From Fomes fomentarius (taxonomy: Eukaryota; Basidiomycota; Agaricomycetes; Polyporales; Polyporaceae): 64,000 bases of DNA. The stretch lies in assembly GCA_022606135.1 (NCBI GenBank), contig JABYQN010000001.1:2728001-2792000 (forward strand), given 5' to 3'. The notes under the pieces are model-generated. The model was given only the letters and a program-made list of their open reading frames with translations. It did no database searches and was not told where the DNA came from. Every line of letters starts with the position of its first letter. Position 1 is the first letter of the stretch. Of this stretch, positions 11,275 through 22,483 are shown piece after piece. The translations under genes and the position numbers were made by a program.

Positions 11275-13250
11275 TCACGAAGCGAGCGAGGAGTACGAAG
11301 AAGAATGGATGTACTGCATCATCAGCTCCTCCTCCGAAGGGCACGTCGAGAGATAATCAGTCGCAATGCTCTCGGAGGAGCCGACCACTGCCAGCGGGTC
11401 CCGCAGGTCCCGGGGGCTGCCAAACCTAGCATCGCGATCCGCGTAGACGTTCGCCCTACCTTTCGACAGGACAGGCGGTGGTAGGGAATCCTGCATCAGA
11501 GGAGGAGAGGCGCTCGCGTTTATGTCCGAGCCGGCGAAGCAGTAGTACTCTGCGGGGGTTTGGATGCCAGAGGAGGGCGGCCCTGAGCACGAGCCTGACC
11601 CGGACGATGAGGACGAGACGTCGCGGCTGAGAGCAGGCGGCCCAGTAGAGAGCCACTTGGTATCCCTCACCAGAGCAGCGAGGCGCTGTTCCAGCTGGCA
11701 CTCGAGCGTAGTCGGACGCGGAGCGTGCACGGGCGCGTGCGGGACCGCGGACGAACAAGACATAGGTTGGGTCTTGGAGAGGTCCAAAGTGCCAGCATGT
11801 GGGGCGCCGCTGGGAGGGAGGAGATCCGCCAGAGTGTCAGGGAGTCTAACTAGAGCAAGGCATGTGACTCACTGCATATGTACGCTAGCGACGCCGTGCT
11901 GAGTCGGGGGGCTGGGAAGCCGCGAGGTGTCGTACGAGACGAAGTCCTGAAGCTGATAGGGAGGTTGAGGCTGACCAGTGTACCGAGCGACAAGCGAGGC
12001 GATATGCGTAGCGTGGTCACGCGAGCTGTTGCTGTTTGGCAAGCTGGCCGCAGAGTTCGAACTAGCCGGTCCAGAGGTTGGTACAGGAGGGCGATCGCGA
12101 GCGATAGGACGTCCGTCAACCATGACAGTAGGCATCTGGTTCATAGCAGGCGCAGAGTCGGAGGAATTCGTCGTCGCCCCAAACTGAGCGTATCTCTCCG
12201 CCTCACGCTTCAACTCCACCACGGTCGACAGCGGGATAGAATCGTCCGAAGAGTCCGCAGAAGAGTAATACGACCGCTCGGAAGAGGTAGACATAGACGA
12301 GCAAGACGAGTGGGAAGGAGCAGCAAGGGGCAGACGAGGCAGGTCCAGCGCACCGTATCCATATCTAGCATCGGCATGAACCCGGTCACCCATTGCGACG
12401 ATCTTCTCCACGGGCATCTTCGGCACCTCGGCCGCGATCGCCCTCTTCTTCTCCTTGTTTGCACGGTGGTCCTCGACGTAGACACAGTCCAGGCAGCGCT
12501 TCCTGCAGCGCTTGCACTTCGGTTTTTCGCCCGAACACTGCACGTCCTCTCCCCGTGAACACACAACTGCCAACAGACAGACACGAAACATACCTTGCTC
12601 TTCCGCTTCCTGCACGCCTCGCACGCCTGCGCCACCCTCATGCGCTGCCTGATCGGCGCGACTGTGAACGGCCCCTGTTCACGCTCGGGCGGCGGGTTCA
12701 CGTACACGAAGGGATCGTCGCGGCGGTTCGCATACGGGATCGGCATCTCAGAAGACCGTTCTGGACGCGCGGACTCTTGCAAGCCACCTTGCTGCTGTTG
12801 CTGTTGCTGCTGCTGCTGCTGGAGGCCGAGTTGTTGCGGAATGAAGTGCATTACAGCCGGGTTGTTCGGGTAGGCAGCGAGAAGAGACACATGAGAGCTG
12901 TGAGGCGCTGCAGGTGGGTGCTGTGGATGTTGCGGATGTTGCGGGTGCGGGCCCGCCCCCTGCATCCCAGCGCATGGTGCGGCGTTGCAAGCCTGAGAAT
13001 GAGCAGCGGGCACTTGGACTTGAGGGTATCCGGTAGCTGCGAGCTGGCGTCGAATATCCTCATGCATCAAAGCGTTAACATCGACCGGAGCCCATCCCAG
13101 CTGTTGCGCGTAGATGAGCGAGTGCAGCGAAGGCAGGCGAGGGGCCCTCGCTTGGGGTGCTTGCGCGTCAGGATCCGACTTGAAATTTGGGGGGGAGGAG
13201 CCGACGGCTGCGAGGACGTGCGGCGGGAGGTAGCTGTCAGACGTCTTCAT
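11275..13250 (-). CDS. Zn2Cys6 (fungal-type) transcription factor
   Basis: Three exons: 13250-12594, 12537-11873 and 11809-11275, giving 618 aa; introns 56 and 63 nt. The binuclear zinc cluster spans the first splice junction: ACEACRKRKSK joins CSGEKPKCKRC and then CLDCVY, keeping all six cysteines with normal spacing. The cluster lies centrally, at about residue 210-240, instead of at the N-terminus. Before it is a disordered region with an HPQ repeat and an 11-residue glutamine tract. After it come a basic stretch and long Ser/Pro-rich regions. I see no fungal-specific middle homology domain, and the C-terminus ends in a serine-rich acidic tail. Nuclear DNA-binding is expected; the target genes are unknown. 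Not assignable to a named regulator. Confidence 0.9.
12790..12822 (-). repeat. CAG/CAA repeat encoding polyglutamine
   Basis: A run of CAG and CAA codons on the minus strand encodes 11 consecutive glutamines in the N-terminal disordered region of the Zn2Cys6 regulator. It is probably length-variable between strains. Boundaries are approximate. Confidence 0.8.
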
Positions 13251-14171
13251 CTTGAAGGCTACAAGTCAACGAAAGGAGCCCAAGGAAGCAGAGAGACCAA
13301 ATGAGGAGCAGAGCAAGCCAAGCAATGCGTTGACATTGGGCCGGAGGTGGCTGGCAAGGAGGCTGACAGGGTACTGTGGCGGACTTACTGGATATTGCTG
13401 ATGTTTCGCCGATGTAGAGTCCGGAAGGGTATTCGCTTGTGCTTCATGCCAGCCGTGTCAGCCATTCTCCGTGATCATGTCCTTCCATGGCGGATTATCG
13501 TCCAGTCTTCCAAAACCAAGAGGACGGAGGATGCACACCAGTAGTGACCGCTCAAGTTGTCTCATCGGGTGGCATACTGCGGCTATGTTGATGTACTTTC
13601 TGCGAGTGTGGGATCGCAATAGGGGACCAACTTGCAACAAGCTACAGGTCAGTTACTAGCATGCTGCGCAGCTTCCGACTCGAACGAAGAGGGTGATGTA
13701 ACAGGTGGCACGTGACTGTGACGCGTCGCGTTCTACAGGCTCCTGCCACTGTCTCTGGCTGTCCTCGCCGCCCTCCGCTTACAGTATACAACGGTCTTGC
13801 GTTGTCCAAACCGCTATCAAGCTGGAGAGTGTTTTCCGTAAGTGATACTGTTCAAGTTGCCACTGAACGATAAGGCTGGCACTGGTGCCCCAGTATTATG
13901 CCAGGCCATCATACGGCGGTACTTCATGACCAATTGTGTTTCGAGTGGTCAACCTCACCGGAACCCTAATCTCCTACATTAAACCTCTCCCGGACAGTCA
14001 TTCGATCTCGTGGGTCGACGACTGGTCGTTGACTACATATCCTTCCTTTCCTCCTTTCTCTATCTACGTCCAAGTTGGACCTTTTCCTAACTTGAACCTA
14101 CACTCTACTCTTACCGTGTCATATTACCCAACACCCTCGGTTTACCTCACACTTGAGAGGCGATTCTCGAT
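13251..14171. other. Divergent intergenic region / promoters
   Basis: Lies between the start of the Zn2Cys6 regulator and the start of the secreted-family gene at 14172, so it should hold both promoters. No ORF recognised; the last 200 bases are C/T-rich, as expected of a leader on the + strand. Confidence 0.5.
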
Positions 14172-15217
14172 ATGCTCACTTTGCCCTTCGCTGTCCTCTG
14201 CCTCGTCTACGCCCCAGTAGTTACCGCCCTGATCGTCAAGAAGTGTGCCTTCGTCCACTACTTCGATCCCGCACCGGCTGGTGGTAGCATGCTCGACAAC
14301 GCAACTAAATGGTGGCGAGCCTTTGAATGTGTGTTCGCCTCCTATAATATGCGTCATATTGAGCTAACCTGTACGGCTATCGCATAGGTTATCATATCGG
14401 GACTCAGCTCCCCAGAGTTCCTGACTGGCGACGGGATACTGAACTGGGCCAAGGCCATTGGCTTGTGCGCATTGGCCACCCATGCTCTCGTTTTCTAGGT
14501 GGCACTGACAAAGTGGTACCGCACCTAGCTCGCAGGAGTGCTTTGGATTCCACCGAGGCGCTCCCCAGACCGCCAACCTCGGTGACGGGAACGGGTGGCG
14601 CAGCCAAATCATGGAGATCCGTCAAGACTTTGGGCATTCGATCTTTGGAAGCTGTCTCGAGAGTCTTATCGGCGGGAACCACTTCCGGTACGACGCTCGC
14701 CCGATCCGAGACACCCTGCACCCACCAGACTCACGGCGGTTGCTGAGATCGCAGCGTCTTTCGCCAGAATGGTCCTATGGCGAACAGCGGCGCCCTCTTC
14801 CTTGCGTACGTCGGGTCCGATTCCTATCAGGGAGGCAAAGACGCTGAAGTTGATGTCAAACCGCATCGCAGTGTCTCGAAAGAGCAGGACGCGAGCCAGA
14901 ACCATGACCCCGTCGTCGACGGATACAACATCGGCAGGTATGCTTCTGGCTCGCTGTCGTTCAAGCTGTTACGTCGAAGCCCACGGTATCGCCTCACAGG
15001 GACGAGCTCGTTGCCGCTGCAGTTGGCACGAAGAGCTATGGCGGTTTGACGTACAACACCGTTGCGAAGAATATCACGGGGCTTATGGTTGCTGGCAGCG
15101 CGGGCGTGAACCACGGTTCGTCCTCTCCGGCACCATCATGCTTCGTGTCCTGATAACGTTGTTCTAGGCATCGCGGTCGACGGTATAGTAACGCTCCTGA
15201 CTGTCACTGTCCGGTAG
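14172..15217 (+). CDS. Secreted protein of an unnamed conserved basidiomycete family (apparent 1-nt frameshift)
   Basis: Six exons: 14172-14328, 14388-14464, 14529-14687, 14755-14937, 15000-15115 and 15168-15217, about 246 aa after correction. MLTLPFAVLCLVYAPVVTA is a signal peptide. The mature part reads PAPAGGSMLDNA, then GEPLNVIISGLSSPEFLTG, DGILNWAKAIG, ANLGDGNGW, GSCLESLIGGNHFR, RVFRQNGP, SGALFLAYV, VDGYNIGRD, GVNHGIAVDG. I recognise the family from many Agaricomycete genomes but know no function. One extra A in the AAA at 14307-14309 breaks the frame between MLDNAT and GEPLN; every downstream intron phase is otherwise correct. Either a sequencing error or a fresh null allele. Confidence 0.75.
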
Positions 15218-15806
15218 TTCCGTCTATTGGTGCTCCGAATCTTTCATTGCGCGCCACGGTGACTACGGACGGACAGTGGCATATATCCTGGCACGGAGGC
15301 GTCTACGTTGAGACTTGTTCGGGCTTCAACGTTCAATCTGCAGAGGGCTTCGACGTTGGTCCATTTACAAGTTTCCCGTGTCGTGCTCATTGACAAATGA
15401 TATAACAAGTGATCCGATTGTCATCAGTGTGTCACCCTTTAAGGCTTCAAGTCGGACGTCAGTACTAGTACTCGGGAGTAACTTGTCGTTCTGACCGCGG
15501 TCATCGGGATCTATAGCGCTAATACGAACCAATGACTCCGAACTTGACGTCGTACGGTCGTACAAGACAAGATGTTTCTGCAACTATGCACAACTAGATG
15601 GACATACATCGGGAGGCACAGCGTTATTGGCTAGTTTCTTCGATCCATTGGTAGCGTGACGACCTTGCCGACGCAACCCTGCAATGCCATGGACACCGCA
15701 CGAGGGAGGCCCGCTACCTCCAGGTGGTCAAGCCGGGCACCCCTCTCTGCCCGGACGCGGCAGCATGTTGCGATATCGAGGAATGGTAGGACGGCTGGAA
15801 CCCACC
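15218..15806. other. Intergenic
   Basis: 3' flank of the secreted-family gene facing the truncated F-box relic. No coding signal recognised. Confidence 0.45.
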
Positions 15807-16980
15807 ATAATCAGGCGACAGATAAGCGACTCAAGTACCTGCAGACTCCGATCTCCGATGCTTCGTGCGGAAGAGGCTGGAGAGCCCCGAACACGCCGCG
15901 CGTTTGCGACGGCTGCATCTCGAGTCGTAGCTCCACAATGTTCGGGAAACAGCCGAAGATCGATGGCCATTCCGAAACAGGGCAGACGAGTCCTACATCT
16001 GAGCCCGACGCGCAAAGTGACAGGTCAAGACAAGTGACTTGTTGCAAGTGGCGAACAATGAGGAACCCCGAAGATAAGGGGGTTGCCCCGACGCGGATAG
16101 ACTTGAGCGATGCGAGGTTGTACTGCATACTAAAAACAAGTTGTGACCGTACGTGAGGGTTCCTTGGAGCATTGAATCTACCACGAAGCAGACCTTTGAT
16201 GATCCACGGACCAACATGTCGAGCCTCTTAGTGTTCATCAGAGTCTGCCCATAGTGCGGGCAAAGGAAGCCTATGTGGACGGCGGTGGTCGCAGGGAAAG
16301 AGACGTACGGAAGGATGTTGAAGGCGAAGTCGAACCCCGGCGGACGGCGCGCTCAACGACAACTTCTGGAGGCCGTTCAGCGCCACCGATTCGGCCTCGT
16401 AGACGTTGTCAAACGAGTGCGCCTGCACGTCTGATTGCAAGCACACCTTGAGCTCCTCGAGCTGCGGACTTTGCCTCAGGACCTGCAAGAATTCCGGAAT
16501 GGACGCGGGGTGGTCGCAAGCGAAACAGGAAAGCTCCAGCTTCACTAGTCCCTGCCGCAGCACCTAGGGCACAGGTGGCGGGAGATATCGTACGTGGACG
16601 ATGCGCAGATGCTCCATCCCCGCTCTCGACCATGCCACGGGCGACCACAGATCCCGCTGAAAGGGAATCATGGTGCTGTTTGGATAATACGCTTCCAGCC
16701 ACAGCTGCGCAGTCTGGGCGGCGGGTGCAGGCGTGTCGCGGCGTTGTACCTAAACTTGATGATGTCTTGATTGCTGAGAACGACGCCCAAACTTTCCATG
16801 GGCTTGAGCACCTCTGGATTACGTTGGATTGCGTGGGCCGCCTCGATGATCGCATATGGGCCGGGGGACTCGCGGTGTGACTGGAGACTGTTCACCAGCC
16901 GCCTGGGAAAGGTGAAGAGGAAGGACAGGGCAGAGCACAATCCGGAACGTTGTTCAGAGAATTCGATTACTGAAGTCATC
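15807..16980 (-). pseudogene. Truncated, decayed paralog of the adjacent F-box/LRR gene
   Basis: Minus-strand fragments in several frames align with the neighbouring F-box gene (17063-18675). LGVVL is shared between ESLGVVLSNQ here and QELGVVLRGH there. NILPYVSFPATTAVHIGF here matches SVLPHISFPMTTDVQFTF there. SIPEFLQVLRQSPQLEELKV matches PLSALLHTLRHSPLLKALSL. The F-box itself is absent. Lesions include an in-frame TAG just before VLRQGLVKLELS (about 16565), a frame change after KLSLSAPSAG (about 16335) and another near 16700. The last recognisable piece ends GVCRYLSRLSVA near 15809. It looks like a 5'-truncated tandem duplicate that has lost function. Boundaries are approximate. Confidence 0.6.
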
Positions 16981-17062
16981 AGGTAGTAAGTAATCGCAAG
17001 TCAGCATATCATCATTGAGTAGTACTGTCATACAAGGCATCAAGTTGGACAACAGCATGCTC

Positions 17063-18675
17063 TCACAGACCCTCAGGGTCCGTGACGACAATCGTCTCAA
17101 CCGAATGCTGTAAACTATCCAAAACAATCTGGGGGAACGCATTGGTCTCCAGCCGCGCAATCCGTGCGCCCGCACTCGCACGGAAATGACAACAGCGCTC
17201 GACGCTCCAGAGGTCGTCCACACCCGGCTCGTCCGCCCACCTGACCGTGATCTCCTCCAACCCAGGGCACAGGATGTTCTGATCACCCGTGCTGTCCTCC
17301 ACGAGCGACCCGAGCGCTGAAAAGAGCGGAGAGGCATGTTCTCGAGGAATGTCTATTCGCAGACGGACCAAAGTCGGGACCGCGCCGAACAGTAGAAGGA
17401 ACCGATCTGTCTCAAGTTGCACATCCGCCAACTCCGTCGCGATAGAAAGGGAGGTGAGAGCCGGAAATGGGACAGCGAGGAGGCCCTCGCATAGCCGGGC
17501 GATGGGTTGTTCCAGGTCATGGTGCTCTCCCCCTGGCGGGTCGTGCATGTCGGTGTTGTGTTGAGCGACAGCGTACTTGATAGTGATGGATGGTGTGTTG
17601 GAAGATATCCATGCGATATTAGGCGCAAATAGGGTGAAGTCCACGTGTTCGACATGAGCAGCAAGCTCCTTCATAGAGTCGCATGACTCATAGATGCTGG
17701 ATTGAAAGCGTCCCCAGAAGGTAAATTGCACATCCGTCGTCATTGGGAACGATATGTGGGGAAGCACAGAAAGCGCTGCATCATAGACGGGATCGACTTG
17801 TAGCTGAAGGTGGCGCAGACAGGGAAGCAAGGCGCGAGGCTCGTCCTCGATCCTGTTGTCGCCGCTCTGGTCCGCGGAACGCGTACACAGGCTGAGTGCC
17901 TTGAGCAGCGGGCTGTGACGGAGGGTGTGCAGGAGTGCAGACAGAGGCGGAGAAGGTCCATACATGAGATCCAGCCTCTCCAGACCCTCGAACGGGAGCC
18001 ATGGAAAAGCTAATCGATGTGCATGGAGCACACGTAATGGCGGGATCATAGTGTCGAAGACACGCACCCAAGCAGAGGAATCATGCCTCTTTGTCGAGCC
18101 ATCGTGTATCCAAAGTTTCTCTAGTACCGGTATGGGGGATTTGGAGAGGGTGTCTAGGACCAGCGATGCCTGGTGGCCGCGGAGTACGACGCCAAGCTCC
18201 TGGATGCGTTCGGAGTAGTCGCTGACGAGGCTGGCGATACCGAGGACGTCAAAAGTAGCACCGCCATATTCGTCCTTGAGGCGATTCCCTGCGGTCTCGG
18301 TGAACAGAACGGAGAGAGGGAATAGCCCAGATCGCTCGATCATCTCATTGACCATAAGCCTGTTCGTGAACGAGCCTGTGACCCGGATGAAGGTCCACAG
18401 GTGAGGACGGGTGAGCATGAGCTCGCGCCAATGGCTGCAGACATGGGAGAGGGCAACAACGTTCGCCCACAAGGGTACAGTTCTGCTTCTCCTCAGCGCA
18501 TCGTGGCGAACGGGATACTGCAATGAGCAATAAGGCCACACGAATGAGATCTTGAGGGCGCAACGTAACGAGAGATACGTACATCAGCCCGTTCTCCAGG
18601 AAAGCAAATCAGGTCGCGCATCGCATGGAAGATGTCCTCAAGAATATCGTCCGGGAATTCAGTGAGTCGGAGCAT
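17063..18675 (-). CDS. F-box and leucine-rich-repeat-like protein
   Basis: Two exons, 18675-18583 and 18517-17063, with a 65-nt intron (GTACGT donor), giving 515 aa. The N-terminus LTEFPDDILEDIFHAM plus LSHVCSHWRELMLTRPHLW is a standard Agaricomycete F-box split by the intron. The rest is a solenoid with loose leucine periodicity (LERLDLMY, LRHSPLLKALSL, LTSLSIATEL, LVRLRIDI, GLEEITVRW). Such proteins are presumed substrate adaptors of SCF ubiquitin ligases binding Skp1 through the F-box. An in-frame ATG at 18783 would add 36 proline-rich residues; I prefer the ATG at 18675 because the F-box follows at once, but cannot exclude the longer form. A decayed paralog lies directly downstream. Confidence 0.85.
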
Positions 18676-18783
18676 GCTGCAGTGCACGCACGCTATACCA
18701 GGACGGACAGCAGGGGGAGGACGCGGACGTGAGTTGTAGGACGGCGCATCTTCAGCGCAGAGTGCAGCTGCGTAAGCCTTCAC

Positions 18784-19687
18784 TGCAATGCACTGTCTGC
18801 GCGTTTGCTCTAGCCTCTAAAGATCTAATCTCCAATCCTGTCTGTGGCACTGAGGGCATCTTATCTTATCATCTCAGGTTAGGCGCTCCCATTGTAATAT
18901 GGGCCAAGATGCGAGCTGTTTCCAAATATTAGTGTGACTCTGCAGTGCCGCCAGATCTCAGTACTGCATCTTTCTTATTCGTCTTCGCTCCACCGTGACC
19001 TTGCAAAGTTGTTCAACGAGTTTTTTGAGCAACCTGGAAGTACGTGTACTATAAGCTCGGAGCGAGTCTATACTACTACTGAACATGGCATCAGCGCTAC
19101 AGATTCCGATGGCCGCGGTCAGACCACAAACCAATCCTCTGAATCGGTGTACTCGTACTAGGCGCAAATGACACCGCCGTGGCTGCACCGGCGTGACTCG
19201 ATGCATCAGCCAGTAAACCCTTATACCAGCTGCAGGTAAACTAGTATCAATACACTGGTTGACACAGGTATGGCATGCCCTGGTCTGCACTGCGCACTGC
19301 GCTTGCCTCCGGCGTACGGTGGCATCCTCTGGTGCCTGTAGCTGTCATACTGTGACTCCTCTTGGGTACCGTTGACCGAGGAACGCTCATTGATCACCGT
19401 GCAGTCACCAGATAGCATTACAGTGCATTCGAGTCGCTGCGGCTAATGTCAAGCTTCTTTCAGAACTGTCCGCGTATCCCTCCTGCGGGGCGTTACTCTA
19501 TACATACTCCGTGACATATCGCAGACAGGTCGAGCGTCCGTAACTCATGGGAGCTAGCGCATTGACGCCACAGACATTGGACCCCGAGACTGCCCAGGCC
19601 CGTCAACAAGTACGCGTTTAAAGACTTGGGGATGCTATATAAACCACAATCGACTCGGAGGTCTTAGCCAGAACAACGCCTCGCAAG
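18784..19687. promoter_or_regulatory. Divergent intergenic region with a TATA box for the hydrolase gene
   Basis: About 900 bp between the F-box gene and the TAP-type hydrolase. A clear TATATAAA at 19636-19643 lies 45 bp before the ATG at 19688, a normal position for a core promoter. No ORF was recognised in the rest. Confidence 0.6.
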
Positions 19688-22080
19688 ATGTTCTCTTCCT
19701 CCCTAGCAGCTCTTCTCGCTGTTTTCCTCGCCTCTCGTGGTGTTCACTGTGCAACTTCGAGCAACGTAGGTCGTCCTCCTGGTCCGATAGATCTTCGTCC
19801 GCTGACCTCCGCACTCAGCGAGGCTCCCAAGTGCGATGGGGTCCCTGCGACAGCACGGTCGTGAACGACACTTCGCTGGAGTGCGCAACGTTTGAGGTTC
19901 CTCTCGACTATCACAACCCCAAGGTCGGCAAGGCCCGGTTGGCTGTCATCAAGGCCAATGCGACCGGGGAACGTCGTGGGACTCTTTTCTTCAACCCAGG
20001 TTTGCTGATATACCCTAGCAATTACAACCATCTTTCTCATACCTACTATAGGAGGACCTGGGGGCTCGGGTCTTCAGAGCGTTAACGAAGACAAAGACAT
20101 TCTTCTTCAGCTTTCCGGGGGCGTATATGACGTCGTGAGCTGGGATCCGCGCGGGGTCGGCCTGACAGTGTACATATCCATCCAGCCTACTCGCACGTCC
20201 TTGTTCAGACTTGTTCGCTCACTCGTTCGTGTCACAGGCCTGGCGACATCTTCTGCTTCAACAGCGTCGAGGAGTACAACGCGTTCTTCAACGGCACGAT
20301 CGAGCTCACCGGCATCGAGGAGACAGGCAACTTCACTGACCCAGCGGAGATTCAAGCCCTTCTATCGCAGGCTTCAATCATGCAGAAGAAATACGAGCAG
20401 GTGGGACAGAAATGCTTGCATTCCACCAACGGTAGACTCTTGAGGTACCTCGGTACGGCTGCAGTTGTGCGCGACATGGTTTCCCTGGCGGACGCAATTG
20501 ATGGCCCGGATGTCCCCATCAACTATGTCGGGGTGTCGTACGGCACGCTGATTGGTTCGTGGTTCGTGAACAGTGAGTCGTGCCCCCTATGTTTGTCGGG
20601 TCCCCACTCACACAAAAGCTATCTAGTGTTTCCCGAGGTGAGGTCGCCAAAGGGCCTACGCATCCCCACACCAAAGCTGACTTACGGATTAGCGTGTGGG
20701 ACGCGTGATCGTTGATGGTGTCGTCAATCCTATGGTGTATGCCACTCAGGAAATATCTACAGTATGTCAACAGCCTCAAGTCGCATCTAAGGATCCAACC
20801 GGTGACTGACAATATGGCGCCTACTAGCACTGGGCCCCCAAGTCGCGTCTGCGGATACCATATACAAAGCGTTGATCACAGGTTGCGCGCTCACGGGCCC
20901 AAAGGGATGTGCGGTGGCATCCGAAGGAGACGGTCCGCTCGATATCGACGCGAAGATCCAGGCTTTGATCAAGGCTGCCGCCGATGCAACACGGGCAAAC
21001 GCGTCGGTGCCGCTCACGTCCGGAGAGCTTCGCTGTGAGTACGAAAGAGCGCGGTTTTATATATATGGTAATGGTCTGAACCTCCCACTGCAGTACAGCT
21101 ATATGGTGCCATGTATGACCCCGGACAATGGTCGAATGTTGTGAACGAACAATATCTGGAAGCGGTCCAGATTATCCAAGGAGAGTCTGGCCAGAATATT
21201 CTGTCGACCAAGAGGGCGAACAAACCAGTGAACCCCAATCCGTAAGTTTACCCCTAACGAGACCTCTTGATCAATGCCATCACTGACATCCATATTGACT
21301 CAGCTTCAACAAGCGAGCGAGTCATGCAAACGAGACGAGGTCTTACACGACCCCAGCTATCTTTTGCGGAGACAGTGTTGATCTGAACCCTCACACGAAC
21401 ATGACTGACGTCTTCAACGCAGTCATCGCCGGTGCACAGAACGTGTCGCACTTATGTAAGTACATGCCATACTCAACAAAGGGTAACTCCCCCCATAGTG
21501 ATCATTCCACTTCACAGTTTCCTCTCTCTGGCCCGCTCTGTCCACCCAATGCTCCTTCTGGCCTGTTCGTGCCGTTGAGAGATACCAAGGACCATTCAAC
21601 AAGAAGCTCGCAAATAAGATTCTGATAGCTTCCACCCTTGTTAGCACGCGATCATCAGCCTGCCATTGAACCATAGCTGAAAAGTCTATCTTGACAGTAT
21701 GATCCTATCACACCCCTGACTGGTGCCCAAGGTCTGGCAGGACTGCTTGGAGACAGTGCGGCATTGGTTCAGTTGACCGGCTTCGGTGTGCGTATACATC
21801 TAAGATGGCTTGCATCACACGCTCAAACGCTAAACATATTTATCAGCACACGACGTTGGCCGAACCCTCAAACTGTATGAACGAGATATTTATCGCGTAT
21901 ATGGTGAACGGGACGGTGAGTAAAAATCAGTCGAATTGGGGCTGCTCTTCCTCTAACCGTGCTCTGTATCTCTAGATGCCTGCCAACAACACCGTATGCG
22001 AGGTCGATGCCGACTTCGAGGTGTTAGACGGGGTGACTACTGCAGATATCGTCGCCAATCTCCCCACCTACGATATTTGA
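19688..22080 (+). CDS. Secreted alpha/beta hydrolase with TAP-like C-terminus (apparent 1-nt frameshift)
   Basis: Related to tripeptidyl aminopeptidases of the SlpD/SlpE type. Thirteen exons: 19688-19765, 19819-19999, 20052-20169, 20238-20572, 20627-20637, 20693-20761, 20828-21034, 21094-21241, 21304-21455, 21518-21639, 21698-21787, 21847-21915 and 21976-22080, about 561 aa. There is a signal peptide, then FNPGGPGGSG (oxyanion region), VVSWDPRGVG, the nucleophile elbow GVSYGTLIG, LWPALSTQCSFWP of the TAP domain, YDPITPLTGAQGLA (acid) and a histidine in HTTLAEPSNC. Exon 5 is only 11 nt. The C run at 20835-20839 seems one base short: adding one gives HWAPQVASADTIYK and restores every later phase. 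Otherwise intact; could cleave peptides or act as an esterase. Confidence 0.82.
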
Positions 22081-22483
22081 CTGTAATGGACTAATAGAGT
22101 GACTGATGGTTTGATGGCAGTTGGTCGGGGCGCAATCTTGGACTTTAGTTCGTCGAATTCTGCTGCTTACCTACACCTGTAGATCGTTTCGGTGGCTCTT
22201 GAATGAGAGTGATAGAGTTTACTTTGTGGACGCTGTCAAAAATAGGCGTTGGGCAGTCGGGCGAGGTCGGGCGCGGCTGAGACAACGTTTCTTCCTTAAC
22301 CTTCCAATAACGACGTCGACGTTGAGAACATTCAGAACGATCTCGCCCTCCACGACAATTGACACCCGGGGACAAGCATCATATTACCAATGACGCTGCG
22401 GAGTGCATTACGGCACGTTGTACATCTAGCTATGTATAGCTTCATGTTACAATTTGTTGCGCAAGAGCCTTCGTACGACTCGC
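22081..22483. other. Intergenic between converging genes
   Basis: Short 3'-flank region between the TAP-type hydrolase and arginase. Nothing recognised. Confidence 0.55.

Noticed and set aside
11846..11872. 27-nt intron in the Zn2Cys6 gene using the TTAG acceptor at 11846
   Set aside because: Frame-compatible but too short to be spliced plausibly; the CCCAG acceptor at 11810 gives a normal 63-nt intron in the same frame.
12393..13304. 303-codon + strand ORF opposite the Zn2Cys6 gene
   Set aside because: Antisense to a well-supported exon; its Arg/Leu-rich sequence is what the opposite strand of a GC-rich, glutamine-repeat-containing coding region gives.
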